Source: JAUWVG01 sp964633715 (GTDB taxonomy: Bacteria; Acidobacteriota; Aminicenantia; Aminicenantales; Aminicenantaceae). Taken from it: a DNA stretch of 43,588 nucleotides. Location of the stretch: NCBI GenBank assembly GCA_964633715.1, contig CAZWHQ010000040.1, forward strand, positions 1-43,588, read 5' to 3'. This document shows, in pieces, positions 1 to 9,224 of this stretch. The notes under the pieces were generated by a model that saw only the letters and a list, made by a program, of their open reading frames with translations, searched no databases and had not been told where the DNA came from. Positions within the stretch are counted from its first letter, which is position 1. Every line of letters begins with the position of its first letter. Position numbers and translations under genes: made by a program.

Positions 1-761
1 TCGGAGAAATACTCCAACCAAGCTGTCGTGTCACAAGTTTTTGGGTTAACCGTTTTCAGTGCATCGTAATAGGCCTTGCGATCATTGTCATAATAGTCGT
101 CAAGAGCAAAAAAACGTTTAAAATCAAATCCCCTGAGATAAAAGACCCAAGATGCCATTATCCTTGCAGTCCGGCCGTTCCCGTCGATAAAGGGATGAAT
201 TCGGACCATCTCATAATGAGTAATTCCTGCATGGAGGACAGGATCAAGCTCAACAGCATCTGAGGACTTAAACCATTTGAGAAAGTCATCGACAAAACGG
301 GGGATATCTTCAGTTTCCGGCGGTCGAAAGGTGATTTGGCCTGTGGCCCGGTTTCTAACAACAACTTGACGGTTCCTATAGGCGCCTTCGTCATCTGTAA
401 AATCTAGAGTGTCTTTGACAACGAGCTTATGGATTTTTAACAGATCTGATTTTTTTAAATGACTTTTTTCTGCAAATTCCGGAATTCTTTCAAGAGCTTC
501 AAGGTAATTGAGAACTTCCTGTTTATCTTTCCGATTGACCATGATTTCGCGTCCGGCAGCCAGCTCACTCACTTCATCGAGAGTTAAGGGATTCCCCTCA
601 ATGGCCGTAGAAGAGTGAGCGCTCTGAATTAGCGCTTCTCGACGGAGGGAAACCTGCCATTTTGGGATGAGAGAGGAGTTTGCAATAACAGCCTGTGCCC
701 CGGTGATGTGTGTGAGGTTTTTCACAATGGTGTTTGTGTAGCGAAAATTGGGCTTGAACAT
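1..761 (-). CDS. Fic family protein (probable AMP transferase), 3' end outside window
   Basis: The first 253 residues are visible and the frame is still open at the left edge. The Fic signature HPFIDGNGRT lies at residues 189-198 with the catalytic His at 189. An N-terminal inhibitory motif of the (S/T)xxxE(G/N) type is at residues 51-57 (STAIEGN). The Fic family transfers AMP (or other nucleotide moieties) onto protein hydroxyls, and the inhibitory glutamate competes with ATP binding; an inhibitory helix before the Fic core makes this a class II type protein. The ATG shares one base with the stop codon of the upstream methyltransferase (TGATG), so translation is probably coupled. Such Fic proteins are often found inside type I restriction-modification loci. 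The target is unknown. Confidence 0.9.
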   Translation of the reverse strand, partial: MFKPNFRYTNTIVKNLTHITGAQAVIANSSLIPKWQVSLRREALIQSAHSSTAIEGNPLTLDEVSELAAGREIMVNRKDKQEVLNYLEALERIPEFAEKSHLKKSDLLKIHKLVVKDTLDFTDDEGAYRNRQVVVRNRATGQITFRPPETEDIPRFVDDFLKWFKSSDAVELDPVLHAGITHYEMVRIHPFIDGNGRTARIMASWVFYLRGFDFKRFFALDDYYDNDRKAYYDALKTVNPKTCDTTAWLEYFS

Positions 762-2485
762 CAGTTGTCCTCTCTGAGTTCCGCCAGGTAGCCTTCTATT
801 TTTTTATCTACTTCGGCCAATTCTCTCTCTAATTGCTTTAGATTTTTCCACTCTTTGTCGATATCAATCTCTTCGATTTCCTCCTCGGGAAAAACGTATA
901 GAGTGACATTAAGGCTGTAATCGTTTTCCATAATTTCATCTTTTTCCACTCTGCGTGAAAGACCTTTATGTTCAGAGAAGGAAGAGAAAACCTCTACTAT
1001 TTTATTAATATGATTCTCGCTGAGTTGATTGAGTTTACGGACCTCGGGATGCTGTTGGAATTCTTGACTGGCATTTATAAATAAGATCTTTTTCTTTCGA
1101 TCTTGGGATTTGTTTTTGTTTAAGATAATGATTGCTCCGGGAGCCCCAGTGTTGTAGAAGAGTTTTTCAGGGAGAAGAATTACGGCTTCTATTAAATCAT
1201 CGTCAACTACAGCCTTACGGATTGATTTTTCTTTGCCGCCGCGAAAGAGACATCCGTTATCGATAACAACACCTATTCTGCCCGTTTGGGGGTTGGTGGA
1301 AGCCAACATGTGTTCGATCCAGGCCCAATCTGCCGATTGCCGGGGTGTAAAACCAAACCTGAAACGTTCTCTCCAGAATTCTCCTTTTTTGAGTGAAGTT
1401 TCATCGTAGCCGTCCTGGTTCCACGGAGGATTTGCGATAACGACATCAAACCGACGGAAGCTTTTTTCTTCCTTGAACTTTGGATAATAGAGTGTGTCTC
1501 CGTAGGCCATCTGAGCGTTCCGTATGTCATGAATGTAGAGGTTCATCTTAGATAATGCCACAGTCTTGTGATTGGCTTCTTGACCAAAAAGGAAAAGCCG
1601 TTCAGCTTCTTCCCTGCCTCCCTGATTTTTGACATGTTGAAAGGCAGAAATAAGCATACCTCCAGAGCCGCAGGCCGGGTCATATACGCTGTCTCCAGGT
1701 ACAGGATTCAAAATATTAACAATAAGTTTGATGACCTCCCTGGGTGTAAAGACCTCCCCTTCCTTGGCCTTTTGAGGAGCAAAATAACGGAGAATCCATT
1801 CATAGGCGTCACCGAGAATATCGGGAGAGACGTGCTGGAGGGAGCGGGCGCTGAAGAGTTCCACGAGCTGACGCAGAATCTCCGCATTCTCCCTGTTTGA
1901 AGTAAATTGGACAAAGTCTGTGTTGTCGAAGACATCCTTTAACTCGGGATTTTTTTCGGCCAGTATTTTTAATGCTCTGGAGAAGTTTTCCGGCAGCTTG
2001 GCCGGTTCTTTACGGATGTTTTCCCAGTGAAGATCTTCGGAAAGATCGAAATCATGATATATGGCGTTTGCCGCTTCTTTTTGGGCTTCTTTCTCGCTTA
2101 ATCCATCTTCGATGGCCTCCTTGTATGCTTGATCATACTCGAGCACCCATTTGTCACTTATGCGTTTATAGAAAAGAAGGACAAGGATGAATGTGTAGTC
2201 GACGCGTGTGCGAATGAGGTCGGCAGCACCTTTAAGAAGAGACTCGAGTTCTCCTCTCGATAAAGTGTTTTTTTCAAGAGCGAATGTTTCGGTCAGGATA
2301 TCGTCTGTGCTTTTTAATTGATAAATGCGTTTTCTTGCATCATCAGGATCAAAAGATACTTTAAGCCAGCCCTTTTTACGAAGTTCCGAGAGAATGACAT
2401 TGATCTGTTTTTTATCATCATGAATTTCAGTATCTTGATGGGATGCAAGAATTGTGCTTGACACTGCATATGCACTTAACCACAA
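761..2485 (-). CDS. hsdM: Type I restriction-modification DNA methyltransferase subunit (HsdM-like)
   Basis: An N6-adenine DNA methyltransferase of 574 residues if the TTG at 2485 is used. SAM-binding motif I, DPACGSGGM, is at residues 269-277 and the catalytic motif NPPW at 352-355. The helical HsdM N-terminal domain begins near residue 75 (LSRGELESLL). In front of it, residues about 24-60 read like the second half of a winged helix (recognition helix, then a DPDDARKR wing as in MarR proteins), which is not part of ordinary HsdM. There is no clear ribosome binding site before the TTG and the frame is closed by a TAA shortly upstream, so the true start is uncertain. HsdS and HsdR are not visible; they may lie beyond the Fic gene to the left. 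Confidence 0.9.
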   Translation of the reverse strand: MWLSAYAVSSTILASHQDTEIHDDKKQINVILSELRKKGWLKVSFDPDDARKRIYQLKSTDDILTETFALEKNTLSRGELESLLKGAADLIRTRVDYTFILVLLFYKRISDKWVLEYDQAYKEAIEDGLSEKEAQKEAANAIYHDFDLSEDLHWENIRKEPAKLPENFSRALKILAEKNPELKDVFDNTDFVQFTSNRENAEILRQLVELFSARSLQHVSPDILGDAYEWILRYFAPQKAKEGEVFTPREVIKLIVNILNPVPGDSVYDPACGSGGMLISAFQHVKNQGGREEAERLFLFGQEANHKTVALSKMNLYIHDIRNAQMAYGDTLYYPKFKEEKSFRRFDVVIANPPWNQDGYDETSLKKGEFWRERFRFGFTPRQSADWAWIEHMLASTNPQTGRIGVVIDNGCLFRGGKEKSIRKAVVDDDLIEAVILLPEKLFYNTGAPGAIIILNKNKSQDRKKKILFINASQEFQQHPEVRKLNQLSENHINKIVEVFSSFSEHKGLSRRVEKDEIMENDYSLNVTLYVFPEEEIEEIDIDKEWKNLKQLERELAEVDKKIEGYLAELREDN

Positions 2486-2540
2486 TAAGCGAAGATAACA
2501 AAGACATTGACCAATGGCTTACATCGTTTTAGGTTAGCTC

Positions 2541-3185
2541 ATGGCGATTAATCAGAAAAGAAGACAAAAAGCCCTGTTGAAAAAGCGCAGAAAAGATAAG
2601 GAAAGAAGGAAAAAACAAGCACGCTTTTCAGACTCTGGTAAGTATTCCAACAGGGTTCGCCTTATAAAAAACGCAAAAAGTTATCCTCTTTATGAATGTT
2701 TGATTGATAAAGAATGGCAAGATCGTGGATTGGCACAGATATTATTTTCGCGCAGACAGCCAAACAACAAATTGATTTTTGGCGTGTATCTTGTCGATAT
2801 ATATTGTCTTGGCCTGAAGAATACATACTGCTATGCCAATTATTCTCTGGAAGAATATCAAGATCTGAAACAGAAAGCATTTAAAGAAACAATTTTGGTC
2901 CCCTATCCGCCGGGAAAAGTTTGTAAGATCATCTTTGGGGCAATAGAATACGCAAGAAGATTGGGCTTTAAACCGCAAAAGGATTTCGATTTATCGCAAT
3001 TTATCCTTGAGGGACTCCCTATTGATAATTATGATCTGACATCAGAATTTGGTTATAAGGGCAAACCTCTTTTCATTGCTGGCCCTGATGATGACTTCAA
3101 TACAATCATAAAAACCTTGAAGAAAAATGTCGGAGAAGACAATTTTGACTTCATCGCTCCAATACCATTGGGTGGCCACAGATAA
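2541..3185 (+). CDS. Conserved hypothetical protein with very basic N-terminus
   Basis: 214 residues. The first 35 residues are almost all Lys/Arg/Gln (KKRRKDKERRKK), suggesting nucleic-acid or ribosome contact, followed by a globular domain containing YECLIDKEWQDRGLAQILFSR, VYLVDIYCLGLKN and AIEYARRLGFKP segments. These segments look familiar from a widespread unnamed bacterial family, but I cannot give a function. The gene starts 55 bp from the start of the divergent methyltransferase gene, so the two share a short promoter region. It is followed after 5 bp by the next gene, so the two almost certainly form an operon. Confidence 0.7.
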   Translation: MAINQKRRQKALLKKRRKDKERRKKQARFSDSGKYSNRVRLIKNAKSYPLYECLIDKEWQDRGLAQILFSRRQPNNKLIFGVYLVDIYCLGLKNTYCYANYSLEEYQDLKQKAFKETILVPYPPGKVCKIIFGAIEYARRLGFKPQKDFDLSQFILEGLPIDNYDLTSEFGYKGKPLFIAGPDDDFNTIIKTLKKNVGEDNFDFIAPIPLGGHR

Positions 3186-3190
3186 GTAAG

Positions 3191-4933
3191 ATGGAAAAGC
3201 TTTATTTAAAAGAACTAATAGAAAAACTAAAGCTGCGTTTAGATAGCTATTCTTTTAATGAGCTTAAGGCCATTATTCTTGAGTATGCAGAGCGGCTTCC
3301 TCCTAACGATCGGCAATCATTCCTGGATATCTTTATCCCATTAAAAAAAACAACACTTCAAAAAACCATAAAGACAGATAAAGACAATTTAATAAAAGAA
3401 ATAGAGGAGTTTGAGAGACGGGCCAAAGACTATGAATTTACACATGGATGGGGTTGGGATGATAACTACGGTGATGAAAGAGCCTGGGGTGACAACAGTT
3501 GGACTTTTGAGATTGACGGCTTATTTGGAAGAGTCGATGATTTCTATGAGGCCGGTGACTTTCAATTTGCAAGGCGCGCTTATAAATTAATTTTGGATAT
3601 TTTTTTCACTTGTATGGAAGAGGGACAATTTTCCGGATATGAACATGAAAATATGATTGATACAGACATACACGAGACCACGCTGAAATATTTCCGCTGT
3701 TTGTACCTGACAGAAAAAATGTCCTCCCGGCCCAGAGAGATATTTAATGCTGCAAACTGGGCATCCTGCTACACTTATAATTTTTCTCTCATAGGGATGA
3801 TGAATGTTTCGCTGGGAGATCTGCCTGATTGGGAAAGGTTTGGAGAACTGTGGACGTCCTTTTTGAAGCAGCAGAAAAACAGCAATGTTGTGAACAGGCT
3901 GTTAAGGGAAGCTGTCAGATTGTTTGAAGGGACAAGAGGCCTTGAAATGCTGGCTATACAAAAGGGACATGAATTTCCAGGAGCTTTTGTGGATTGGCTG
4001 GATGCCTTAATAAAAGATAGAAATTACACTGAAATACTAAGGGCTGCTTCTTTAGGCCTGGAGAAATTACCCAAAACCCTATCAATCAGAGCAAAGATTG
4101 CCGATTATCTTCACGAAGCTGCAATGAAATTAAAAAGAGATGACCTGGTTTTAATGAGTTTAAAAGAAGCCCTTTTTGCTTCTCCTTCTCTCACTCGCCT
4201 CTTGGATCTCCTCGATATTTCAAAAAATATTGATCAAAGAGTTGATTTCATAAATGAGGCGTTCACTCAATTTAATGTCATAAACAAAAGGAGAACCGAT
4301 TCTAAGAAGCACACATACGACATCCACCGGTCCCCTGATCTTAGCGAAAATGATGTTCCCAATATTTTGGAGGTGTGTTGCTATCTTTTAAAAGGAGATT
4401 ATGCAAAAGTGGCCTCATTAATAGAAGAATCCGAACCGTTGGGATGGACATTTGTGAATCATCCTAATGGGCTTGCCATTCCCTTTTTTCTATACGCAAA
4501 TTGGAATAGGGAGAGGACTTTGGCCTTTAGTATAAATAAATTATGGACAAGGTCCACAAAGCTACGATTGTCACATTATGAATATTTTGAAGACGATGAT
4601 TCTGGAATGAATTCGGGATCACGCTTTCGGTCCTATATAGGAGATACACTAGAAAAATTTCCGATTGATGAACAAGAAAAGATGAAATATTTCTCTATGG
4701 CTGAAAAGGCTGCCAAGATGCGTATAATTGCTATCGTGAGCAACACATATCGCAAAAGCTACTGGAAAGCCGCTGAACTAATATTGGCAATTGCGGAGAC
4801 TTACTGGAGCAACAGTGAGTCCGAAAAGGGTCAAATGTTAATCGACCATTTCCAGAAAAAATATAGCCGCCATTCTTCCTTCCAAAAAGAACTGAAAGCT
4901 GCGGTAAAAGAATCTCACTTGTTCACAATATAA
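3191..4933 (+). CDS. Large hypothetical helical (TPR-like) protein
   Basis: 580 residues, no signal peptide. Residues about 75-100 form an acidic and tryptophan-rich stretch (THGWGWDDNYGDERAWGD). The rest is rich in helices of about 34 residues, for example FYEAGDFQFARRAYKLILDI, typical of TPR or other helical-repeat scaffolds. I do not recognise a named family with certainty; similar acidic/helical proteins occur next to SWIM zinc-finger proteins in other bacteria, but no such gene is seen here. It is cotranscribed with the basic protein 5 bp upstream, so a basic and an acidic partner are encoded together. It converges on the minus-strand pair at 4956-5793. Confidence 0.65.
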   Translation: MEKLYLKELIEKLKLRLDSYSFNELKAIILEYAERLPPNDRQSFLDIFIPLKKTTLQKTIKTDKDNLIKEIEEFERRAKDYEFTHGWGWDDNYGDERAWGDNSWTFEIDGLFGRVDDFYEAGDFQFARRAYKLILDIFFTCMEEGQFSGYEHENMIDTDIHETTLKYFRCLYLTEKMSSRPREIFNAANWASCYTYNFSLIGMMNVSLGDLPDWERFGELWTSFLKQQKNSNVVNRLLREAVRLFEGTRGLEMLAIQKGHEFPGAFVDWLDALIKDRNYTEILRAASLGLEKLPKTLSIRAKIADYLHEAAMKLKRDDLVLMSLKEALFASPSLTRLLDLLDISKNIDQRVDFINEAFTQFNVINKRRTDSKKHTYDIHRSPDLSENDVPNILEVCCYLLKGDYAKVASLIEESEPLGWTFVNHPNGLAIPFFLYANWNRERTLAFSINKLWTRSTKLRLSHYEYFEDDDSGMNSGSRFRSYIGDTLEKFPIDEQEKMKYFSMAEKAAKMRIIAIVSNTYRKSYWKAAELILAIAETYWSNSESEKGQMLIDHFQKKYSRHSSFQKELKAAVKESHLFTI

Positions 4934-4955
4934 TAAAAAGGATGGATGGATCTTT

Positions 4956-5441
4956 TTATGTTCTTTTATCAGTAGGATCCAATATTTTAAACTCGAAATG
5001 CCAGCCTTCCCATTCTTCAAACATTTCACTGAAAATTTCCATTGTAATTCTTTTTCCATCTATGATGAAGACTCTATCATATTCCGTATCTTCAAAATCA
5101 TCATTCCACAAAATTCTTCCCCTGAGAATTTCTTTTTTACCGATTATCCATTTGCCATTTCTTTTCTTTAAATGTCTCCGGTTGATACCTCTTTTAATTT
5201 TTTCTATAAGTTGTTTTTTAACAAATTCTGGATCCGCATAAAAATCAAACATCATTTTAAAATAGTAACCTTCCAAAATATCTTTTTTAACCTCAATTGC
5301 CTCGGCAATAAGTCCTGACGGCAATTCAAAAGTTGCCAGTTTGAAATGATACTCTCTTTTCCATTGGTCTTTTATTAATATATCTTCCCCACTCTCAAGG
5401 GTACTGTGAATGATAACGCCATCATCAAGATATTTATTCAT
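4956..5441 (-). CDS. Hypothetical protein, 161 aa
   Basis: A soluble protein without signal peptide or membrane segment. It starts MNKYLDDGVIIHS and is rich in aromatic and charged residues (for example EEWEGWHFEFKILDP near the C-terminus). No family was recognised. It follows the gene at 5455-5793 by 13 bp in the same direction, so the two probably form a two-gene operon converging on the TPR-like gene. The composition looks like normal coding sequence and the frame is intact, so it is probably functional. Confidence 0.6.
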   Translation of the reverse strand: MNKYLDDGVIIHSTLESGEDILIKDQWKREYHFKLATFELPSGLIAEAIEVKKDILEGYYFKMMFDFYADPEFVKKQLIEKIKRGINRRHLKKRNGKWIIGKKEILRGRILWNDDFEDTEYDRVFIIDGKRITMEIFSEMFEEWEGWHFEFKILDPTDKRT

Positions 5442-5454
5442 TTATGACTCCATT

Positions 5455-5793
5455 TTAATCAAATTTTTTCAAAGGTTTTTCGACGAGATCAAAAACCATA
5501 CAGTGAAAATCGACATCGAACCATTCTTTAAATGTTTTCAGATCCCTTTTTTGGGGCCAAGCATCTTGATCCCGCCACCAGCCATCGAGCTGTTCTTCAT
5601 AAATTACAGGATAATATTGCTCCAAGAGTTTTTCCATTTCAGAATCATCTTCATAATCAGGGAAGAGGAAAGCTGTGCAGTCCAGATTGACTTCGTCCAG
5701 CGTGAATTTCCCAGGATCAGGAAGAGAATTGAGCCACTGAAGAAAAGGTTCTTTTGCACGGACGATAAGGACACTTCTGTTGATTTCTTTCAT
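5455..5793 (-). CDS. Conserved hypothetical protein, 112 aa
   Basis: A small acidic protein of 112 residues. It contains VLIVRAKEPFLQWLNSLPDP near the N-terminus and KEWFDVDFHCMVFDL near the C-terminus, a pattern I associate with an unnamed but widespread family of small bacterial proteins. No catalytic motif is evident. It is the first gene of a pair with the 161-residue protein downstream (13 bp apart). Its neighbourhood next to a restriction-Fic locus and other uncharacterised genes suggests an accessory or defence-related island, but this is only context. Confidence 0.65.
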   Translation of the reverse strand: MKEINRSVLIVRAKEPFLQWLNSLPDPGKFTLDEVNLDCTAFLFPDYEDDSEMEKLLEQYYPVIYEEQLDGWWRDQDAWPQKRDLKTFKEWFDVDFHCMVFDLVEKPLKKFD

Positions 5794-5987
5794 AGTTTTC
5801 TCCCAATGATTGAATTAATGCAAAGTTATCAGTTCGCAGGTATTTCTCATTCTCCGAATATTTTCCCCTTTTTTGCTATTTCAATCAAGTAAACGATTCT
5901 CACCAAAACTTTGGCTTGAAAATTTTTCTTCTTTGTGCAGCGATCCGTTTCTTAGAAAAATTTACGTATGGAATGATATAGTTTTAT

Positions 5988-8627
5988 TCACTCATATCGG
6001 AGTGAATCAACAGGGTTGGCTGTGGCGGCTTTAAATGAGTGATAACTCACCGTTAGAAATGCTATTACAATTGCCAGCGTTCCTGCAAAAATGTAAGTCC
6101 ATAAGTCAATATTGATTCGATAAGAAAAATTCTGAAGCCATTTATTCATTGTAAAATAGGCAACAGGCCAAGCAATGACATTGGCGATTAATACCCACTT
6201 AGTAAATTCTTTCAGCAGAAGTAATAAAATTTTGCCGGTCGAAGCTCCCAGTATCTTCCTGATTCCTATTTCTTTTATTCTCTGATGGGCAGTAAACATT
6301 GCGAGTCCAAAAAGTCCCATACAAGCAATACAAAGCGACAGAAATGTAAAGGCACTAAATATTTGTCCGGTCTTTTGTTCGGTTCGATAGGCTAAATCAA
6401 ACATGTCGTCAAAAAAATGATATTCAAACGGATATTTTGGAGAAAACTTCTTCATCATTTTTTCTATATATCCAAGTGTCGATGGAATATTTGAATCGTT
6501 GATTTTTAGTGATAAATAATCAAAATAGAGGGGTTCAAAATAAATACAGAGAGGTTCTATCGGTTTGTGCAGAGATTGGAAATGAAAATCCTTAACAATA
6601 CCAACAATGGTTCCTGTTCTATTTCCCCAGTATGTTAGGGACTGGCCTATGGGTGACTCCCATCTGCTGGCCTTTGCTGCCATTTCATTGATCAGGATTG
6701 CACCCTGCAGATCGGAAGGAAATTCTCTTGAGAAATTTCTCCCTTCTATAATTTCCATTCCATATAGATCAATAAAATCTTCATCTCCCCAAACTCCATA
6801 GATGGGAATATTCGCATCTGTATTCTTCCCTGGCAATATATTGACTGTTCCAAGAGAAATGTCATGCGGGAGGCGTTTGGATCCAGCTACGGAAATGATG
6901 TCTGGATTCTTTTTTAACTCTGCTTTTATAGTCTCAATATTGTTGTGGAAATTATCTCGTAATCCGATATCACCTATATGTAAAACGACAATCTGTTCTT
7001 TGTCATAACCCATATCTTTAGATTTGATGAAATTAAATTGCGTCTTTACTACCAGAGTTCCAACAATCAGGATAATCGCGACCGCAAACTGAGAAATAAC
7101 TAAAACATTTCTTAATACAACACTCTTTGAGTGCTTCGTAAAAGACCCTTTAACAATTAATGCCGGATTTAAGGATGAAATAAAAAAAGCCGGATAGCTG
7201 CCTGAGAAAAATCCAACAAAAAGAACAACAGAAATAACGACAAAACTTAACTGCAGATTTTCCAATGGACGAAGTCCTAATTGTCTTTCGACTAAATTAT
7301 TGAAGGCCGGCAGAGCGAGTTTCACTATAACAATCGCTGTGACTAATGCCAGCATTGTTGTGACTATAGATTCACTTAAAAATTGTCTTACCAATTGTCC
7401 TTTTTGTGCTCCCACAATTTTCCGCATTCCCACTTCCCTATCCCGCTGAACAGAATAAGCTGTAGTCATATTCATATAATTGAAGCAGCCAATCAAAAGA
7501 AGCAAAAAAGAGCATGAAGAAAAAAAATAAATATAGACAATATTATTTTGGTTAGGGCTGATTTCAATTTTGGCAGATGAACGAAGGTGAATAGATGTCA
7601 ACGGTTGTAGAAAGTATTTATCTTTAAGATTCTCTTCTGTAGGGTAGATTTGGTATTTATTTCTATCTAAAAAAGCAGGAAATTTCTGTTCCAAAATTTC
7701 CTTCTTTGCTCCATCACGCATGAAGAGATAAGCATAAAAAGAAGAATAATTACTCCATTCATTTATGGCTGCTGAACCAAACTTGAATTGAAAATAAGTT
7801 TCAAATGGAATTATAAAATCCATCACAAAATGAGAGTTTTCAGGCATAGTCTTGATAACGCCTGTAACTTTAAAATCAATTCTTTCCCGTAAGGTCAAAA
7901 CTTTGCCGACTGGATCTTCATTTCTGAAATATTTTACTGCCATACGTTCTGATAAAATGATAGAAAAGGGGTCATCGAGGGCTGTTTGAGGAATACCTTT
8001 TACAAAAGGGATCGTAAATATATCGAATGTTTCAGGTTCAACACAATATATCCTTTCTTCTAGATATCCGTTTTCATTGTAATTGATCAATATTTTATTC
8101 AGATATCCTATCCTTGTAGAAGAAACGACTTCGGGGAATTCATCCATTAAAGCTGGAGCTAAAGCAGGAGGAGTTGTAGCAAAACTGGTTGATCCTGAAG
8201 ATGTATTACTTGGTCTTTCTTGTATAACTCGATATATATTATCCGCATTTTTGTGATATTTATCGAAGCTTAATTCAAACTGCACATACAGAAACATGAG
8301 AATAAAACATGCCATTCCAACAGCAAGTCCTCCAATATTTATGATTGAGAATTCTTTGTGTTTCTTAATATTTCGTAGAGCAATCTTTAAATAATTCTTA
8401 AACATGATCAACCTCCATTTGAAGTTAAAAAGAGTCGTTTTGATAAGAGCATCTAAACACTGACCCCAATACCAGAAGCAAGCAAAAGTAGAGCCATGTT
8501 CCTTGTATGTCCTCGTAAAAACCTCCTGCAGGTCATCGTTGATAGCGTGAGTTACCTGATACCGGTAGAGGTTTTTGACTAGCCAAACCGCCAGCCGTGG
8601 AGGGGAAGGGAATTTAGATGACTTCAT
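5988..8627 (-). CDS. ADOP-like MacB/FtsX orphan permease with N-terminal permease-prefix domain (pair 1)
   Basis: 879 residues. Residues 1-74 form a soluble prefix (PPRLAVWLVKNL..., then FWYWGQCLDALIKT) of the permease prefix domain 2 type. An internal Met at 75 begins the classic permease start MFKNYLKIALRN. TM1 is near 98-117, a MacB-like periplasmic core follows, then an FtsX transmembrane block ending in EVGMRKIVGAQ-type sequence, a second periplasmic domain, and a second FtsX block with EIGIRKILGAS. Duplicated halves without a nearby ATPase match the acidobacterial orphan permease family. The substrate is unknown; related proteins export peptides, lipids or drugs or act as mechanical sensors. 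The ATG lies 9 bp after the padR stop, so the two genes are cotranscribed. Confidence 0.9.
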   Translation of the reverse strand: MKSSKFPSPPRLAVWLVKNLYRYQVTHAINDDLQEVFTRTYKEHGSTFACFWYWGQCLDALIKTTLFNFKWRLIMFKNYLKIALRNIKKHKEFSIINIGGLAVGMACFILMFLYVQFELSFDKYHKNADNIYRVIQERPSNTSSGSTSFATTPPALAPALMDEFPEVVSSTRIGYLNKILINYNENGYLEERIYCVEPETFDIFTIPFVKGIPQTALDDPFSIILSERMAVKYFRNEDPVGKVLTLRERIDFKVTGVIKTMPENSHFVMDFIIPFETYFQFKFGSAAINEWSNYSSFYAYLFMRDGAKKEILEQKFPAFLDRNKYQIYPTEENLKDKYFLQPLTSIHLRSSAKIEISPNQNNIVYIYFFSSCSFLLLLIGCFNYMNMTTAYSVQRDREVGMRKIVGAQKGQLVRQFLSESIVTTMLALVTAIVIVKLALPAFNNLVERQLGLRPLENLQLSFVVISVVLFVGFFSGSYPAFFISSLNPALIVKGSFTKHSKSVVLRNVLVISQFAVAIILIVGTLVVKTQFNFIKSKDMGYDKEQIVVLHIGDIGLRDNFHNNIETIKAELKKNPDIISVAGSKRLPHDISLGTVNILPGKNTDANIPIYGVWGDEDFIDLYGMEIIEGRNFSREFPSDLQGAILINEMAAKASRWESPIGQSLTYWGNRTGTIVGIVKDFHFQSLHKPIEPLCIYFEPLYFDYLSLKINDSNIPSTLGYIEKMMKKFSPKYPFEYHFFDDMFDLAYRTEQKTGQIFSAFTFLSLCIACMGLFGLAMFTAHQRIKEIGIRKILGASTGKILLLLLKEFTKWVLIANVIAWPVAYFTMNKWLQNFSYRINIDLWTYIFAGTLAIVIAFLTVSYHSFKAATANPVDSLRYE

Positions 8628-8636
8628 GAGTCGTTT

Positions 8637-8954
8637 TCAGAATGTGTATTTGTAAATCCCTTTCCAGAGGGATTCTTGGAGTTCTCTTGCCTCCCGAAGG
8701 GCTTCAAGTCCGTCCTTGGTGAGTGTGTAGTAGACTCTTTTATTACCTCCAGTTTGATTAAGAAATTGCACTGGCCTGGAGGTGACAAATCCTTTTTTGG
8801 CAAGGTAATCCAGGGTGTTATACAGAGTACCAAACGTAAATGTTCTCCCGGTCAATTCTCTGATCTTATCCCGGATCTGGACACCATAGGCTTCATCTTT
8901 AAGCCACCATATCGCAATTAAAAAAATTTGCCCATTGACTGATAAATTTTTCAT
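8637..8954 (-). CDS. PadR family transcriptional regulator (pair 1)
   Basis: 105 residues forming a PadR winged helix: AIWWLKDEAYGVQIRDKIRE (helix), TFGTLYNTLDYLAKKGFV (recognition helix) and the wing GGNKRVYYTLTKDGLEAL. Acidobacterial PadR proteins of this length are typically encoded next to orphan permeases, and this one directly precedes one. It probably represses its own operon until a ligand appears. A near-perfect palindrome 31-48 bp upstream of the ATG is the likely operator. There is no extended C-terminal domain beyond the usual short dimerisation helix. Confidence 0.9.
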   Translation of the reverse strand: MKNLSVNGQIFLIAIWWLKDEAYGVQIRDKIRELTGRTFTFGTLYNTLDYLAKKGFVTSRPVQFLNQTGGNKRVYYTLTKDGLEALREARELQESLWKGIYKYTF

Positions 8955-8984
8955 TCTTAGTTTCCTTAATATCTCTGTTTAAAT

Positions 8985-9002
8985 CGATACGAAATTATCG
9001 TA
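8985..9002 (-). promoter_or_regulatory. Palindrome upstream of padR (candidate PadR operator, pair 1)
   Basis: On the plus strand TACGA-N5-TCGTA spans 8988-9002, overlapping a second dyad CGATA-N6-TATCG at 8985-9000. The element lies between the padR start codon at 8954 and any upstream promoter. PadR proteins normally bind interrupted dyads at their own promoter, so autoregulation is the likely use. The sequence differs from the dyads before the other two padR genes. Confidence 0.5.
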
Positions 9003-9157
9003 CTGTTACTTAAGACGAGATTCAGATAAAAAGGTTGGCATTATTTTCAAAAAAAACAAAAAAAGATTCAGACTAAAAAAAATAAAAATATGGGGACAGA
9101 CCAAAAAAACTTGCTGATAATAAAAGAAATAAGCTAAATATAAGTGCGACTAAATCT

Positions 9158-9195
9158 CTTAAAGCCTTTTTTTCTCCCCTAAATCGGCTTTTAAG
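9158..9195. other. Long-loop inverted repeat between hicB and padR
   Basis: The arms CTTAAAGCC (9158-9166) and GGCTTTTAAG (9186-9195) pair with one bulge around a 19-nt loop. No convincing T-run follows on the minus strand, so terminator function for hicAB is uncertain. The surrounding 270 bp between padR and hicB is AT-rich and shows no gene. Confidence 0.25.
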
Positions 9196-9224
9196 ATCAC
9201 AAGGCAGAGAACAATGAAGAAGAG

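Noticed and set aside
9045..9060. TTGGCATTATTTTCAA resembling a -24 element between padR and hicB
   Set aside because: There is no GC at -12, no dyad pair upstream, and the genes downstream on that strand are all on the opposite strand.
9157..9195. Long-loop inverted repeat as a rho-independent terminator of hicAB
   Set aside because: The loop is 19 nt and no T-run follows on the minus strand; kept only as a low-confidence repeat.
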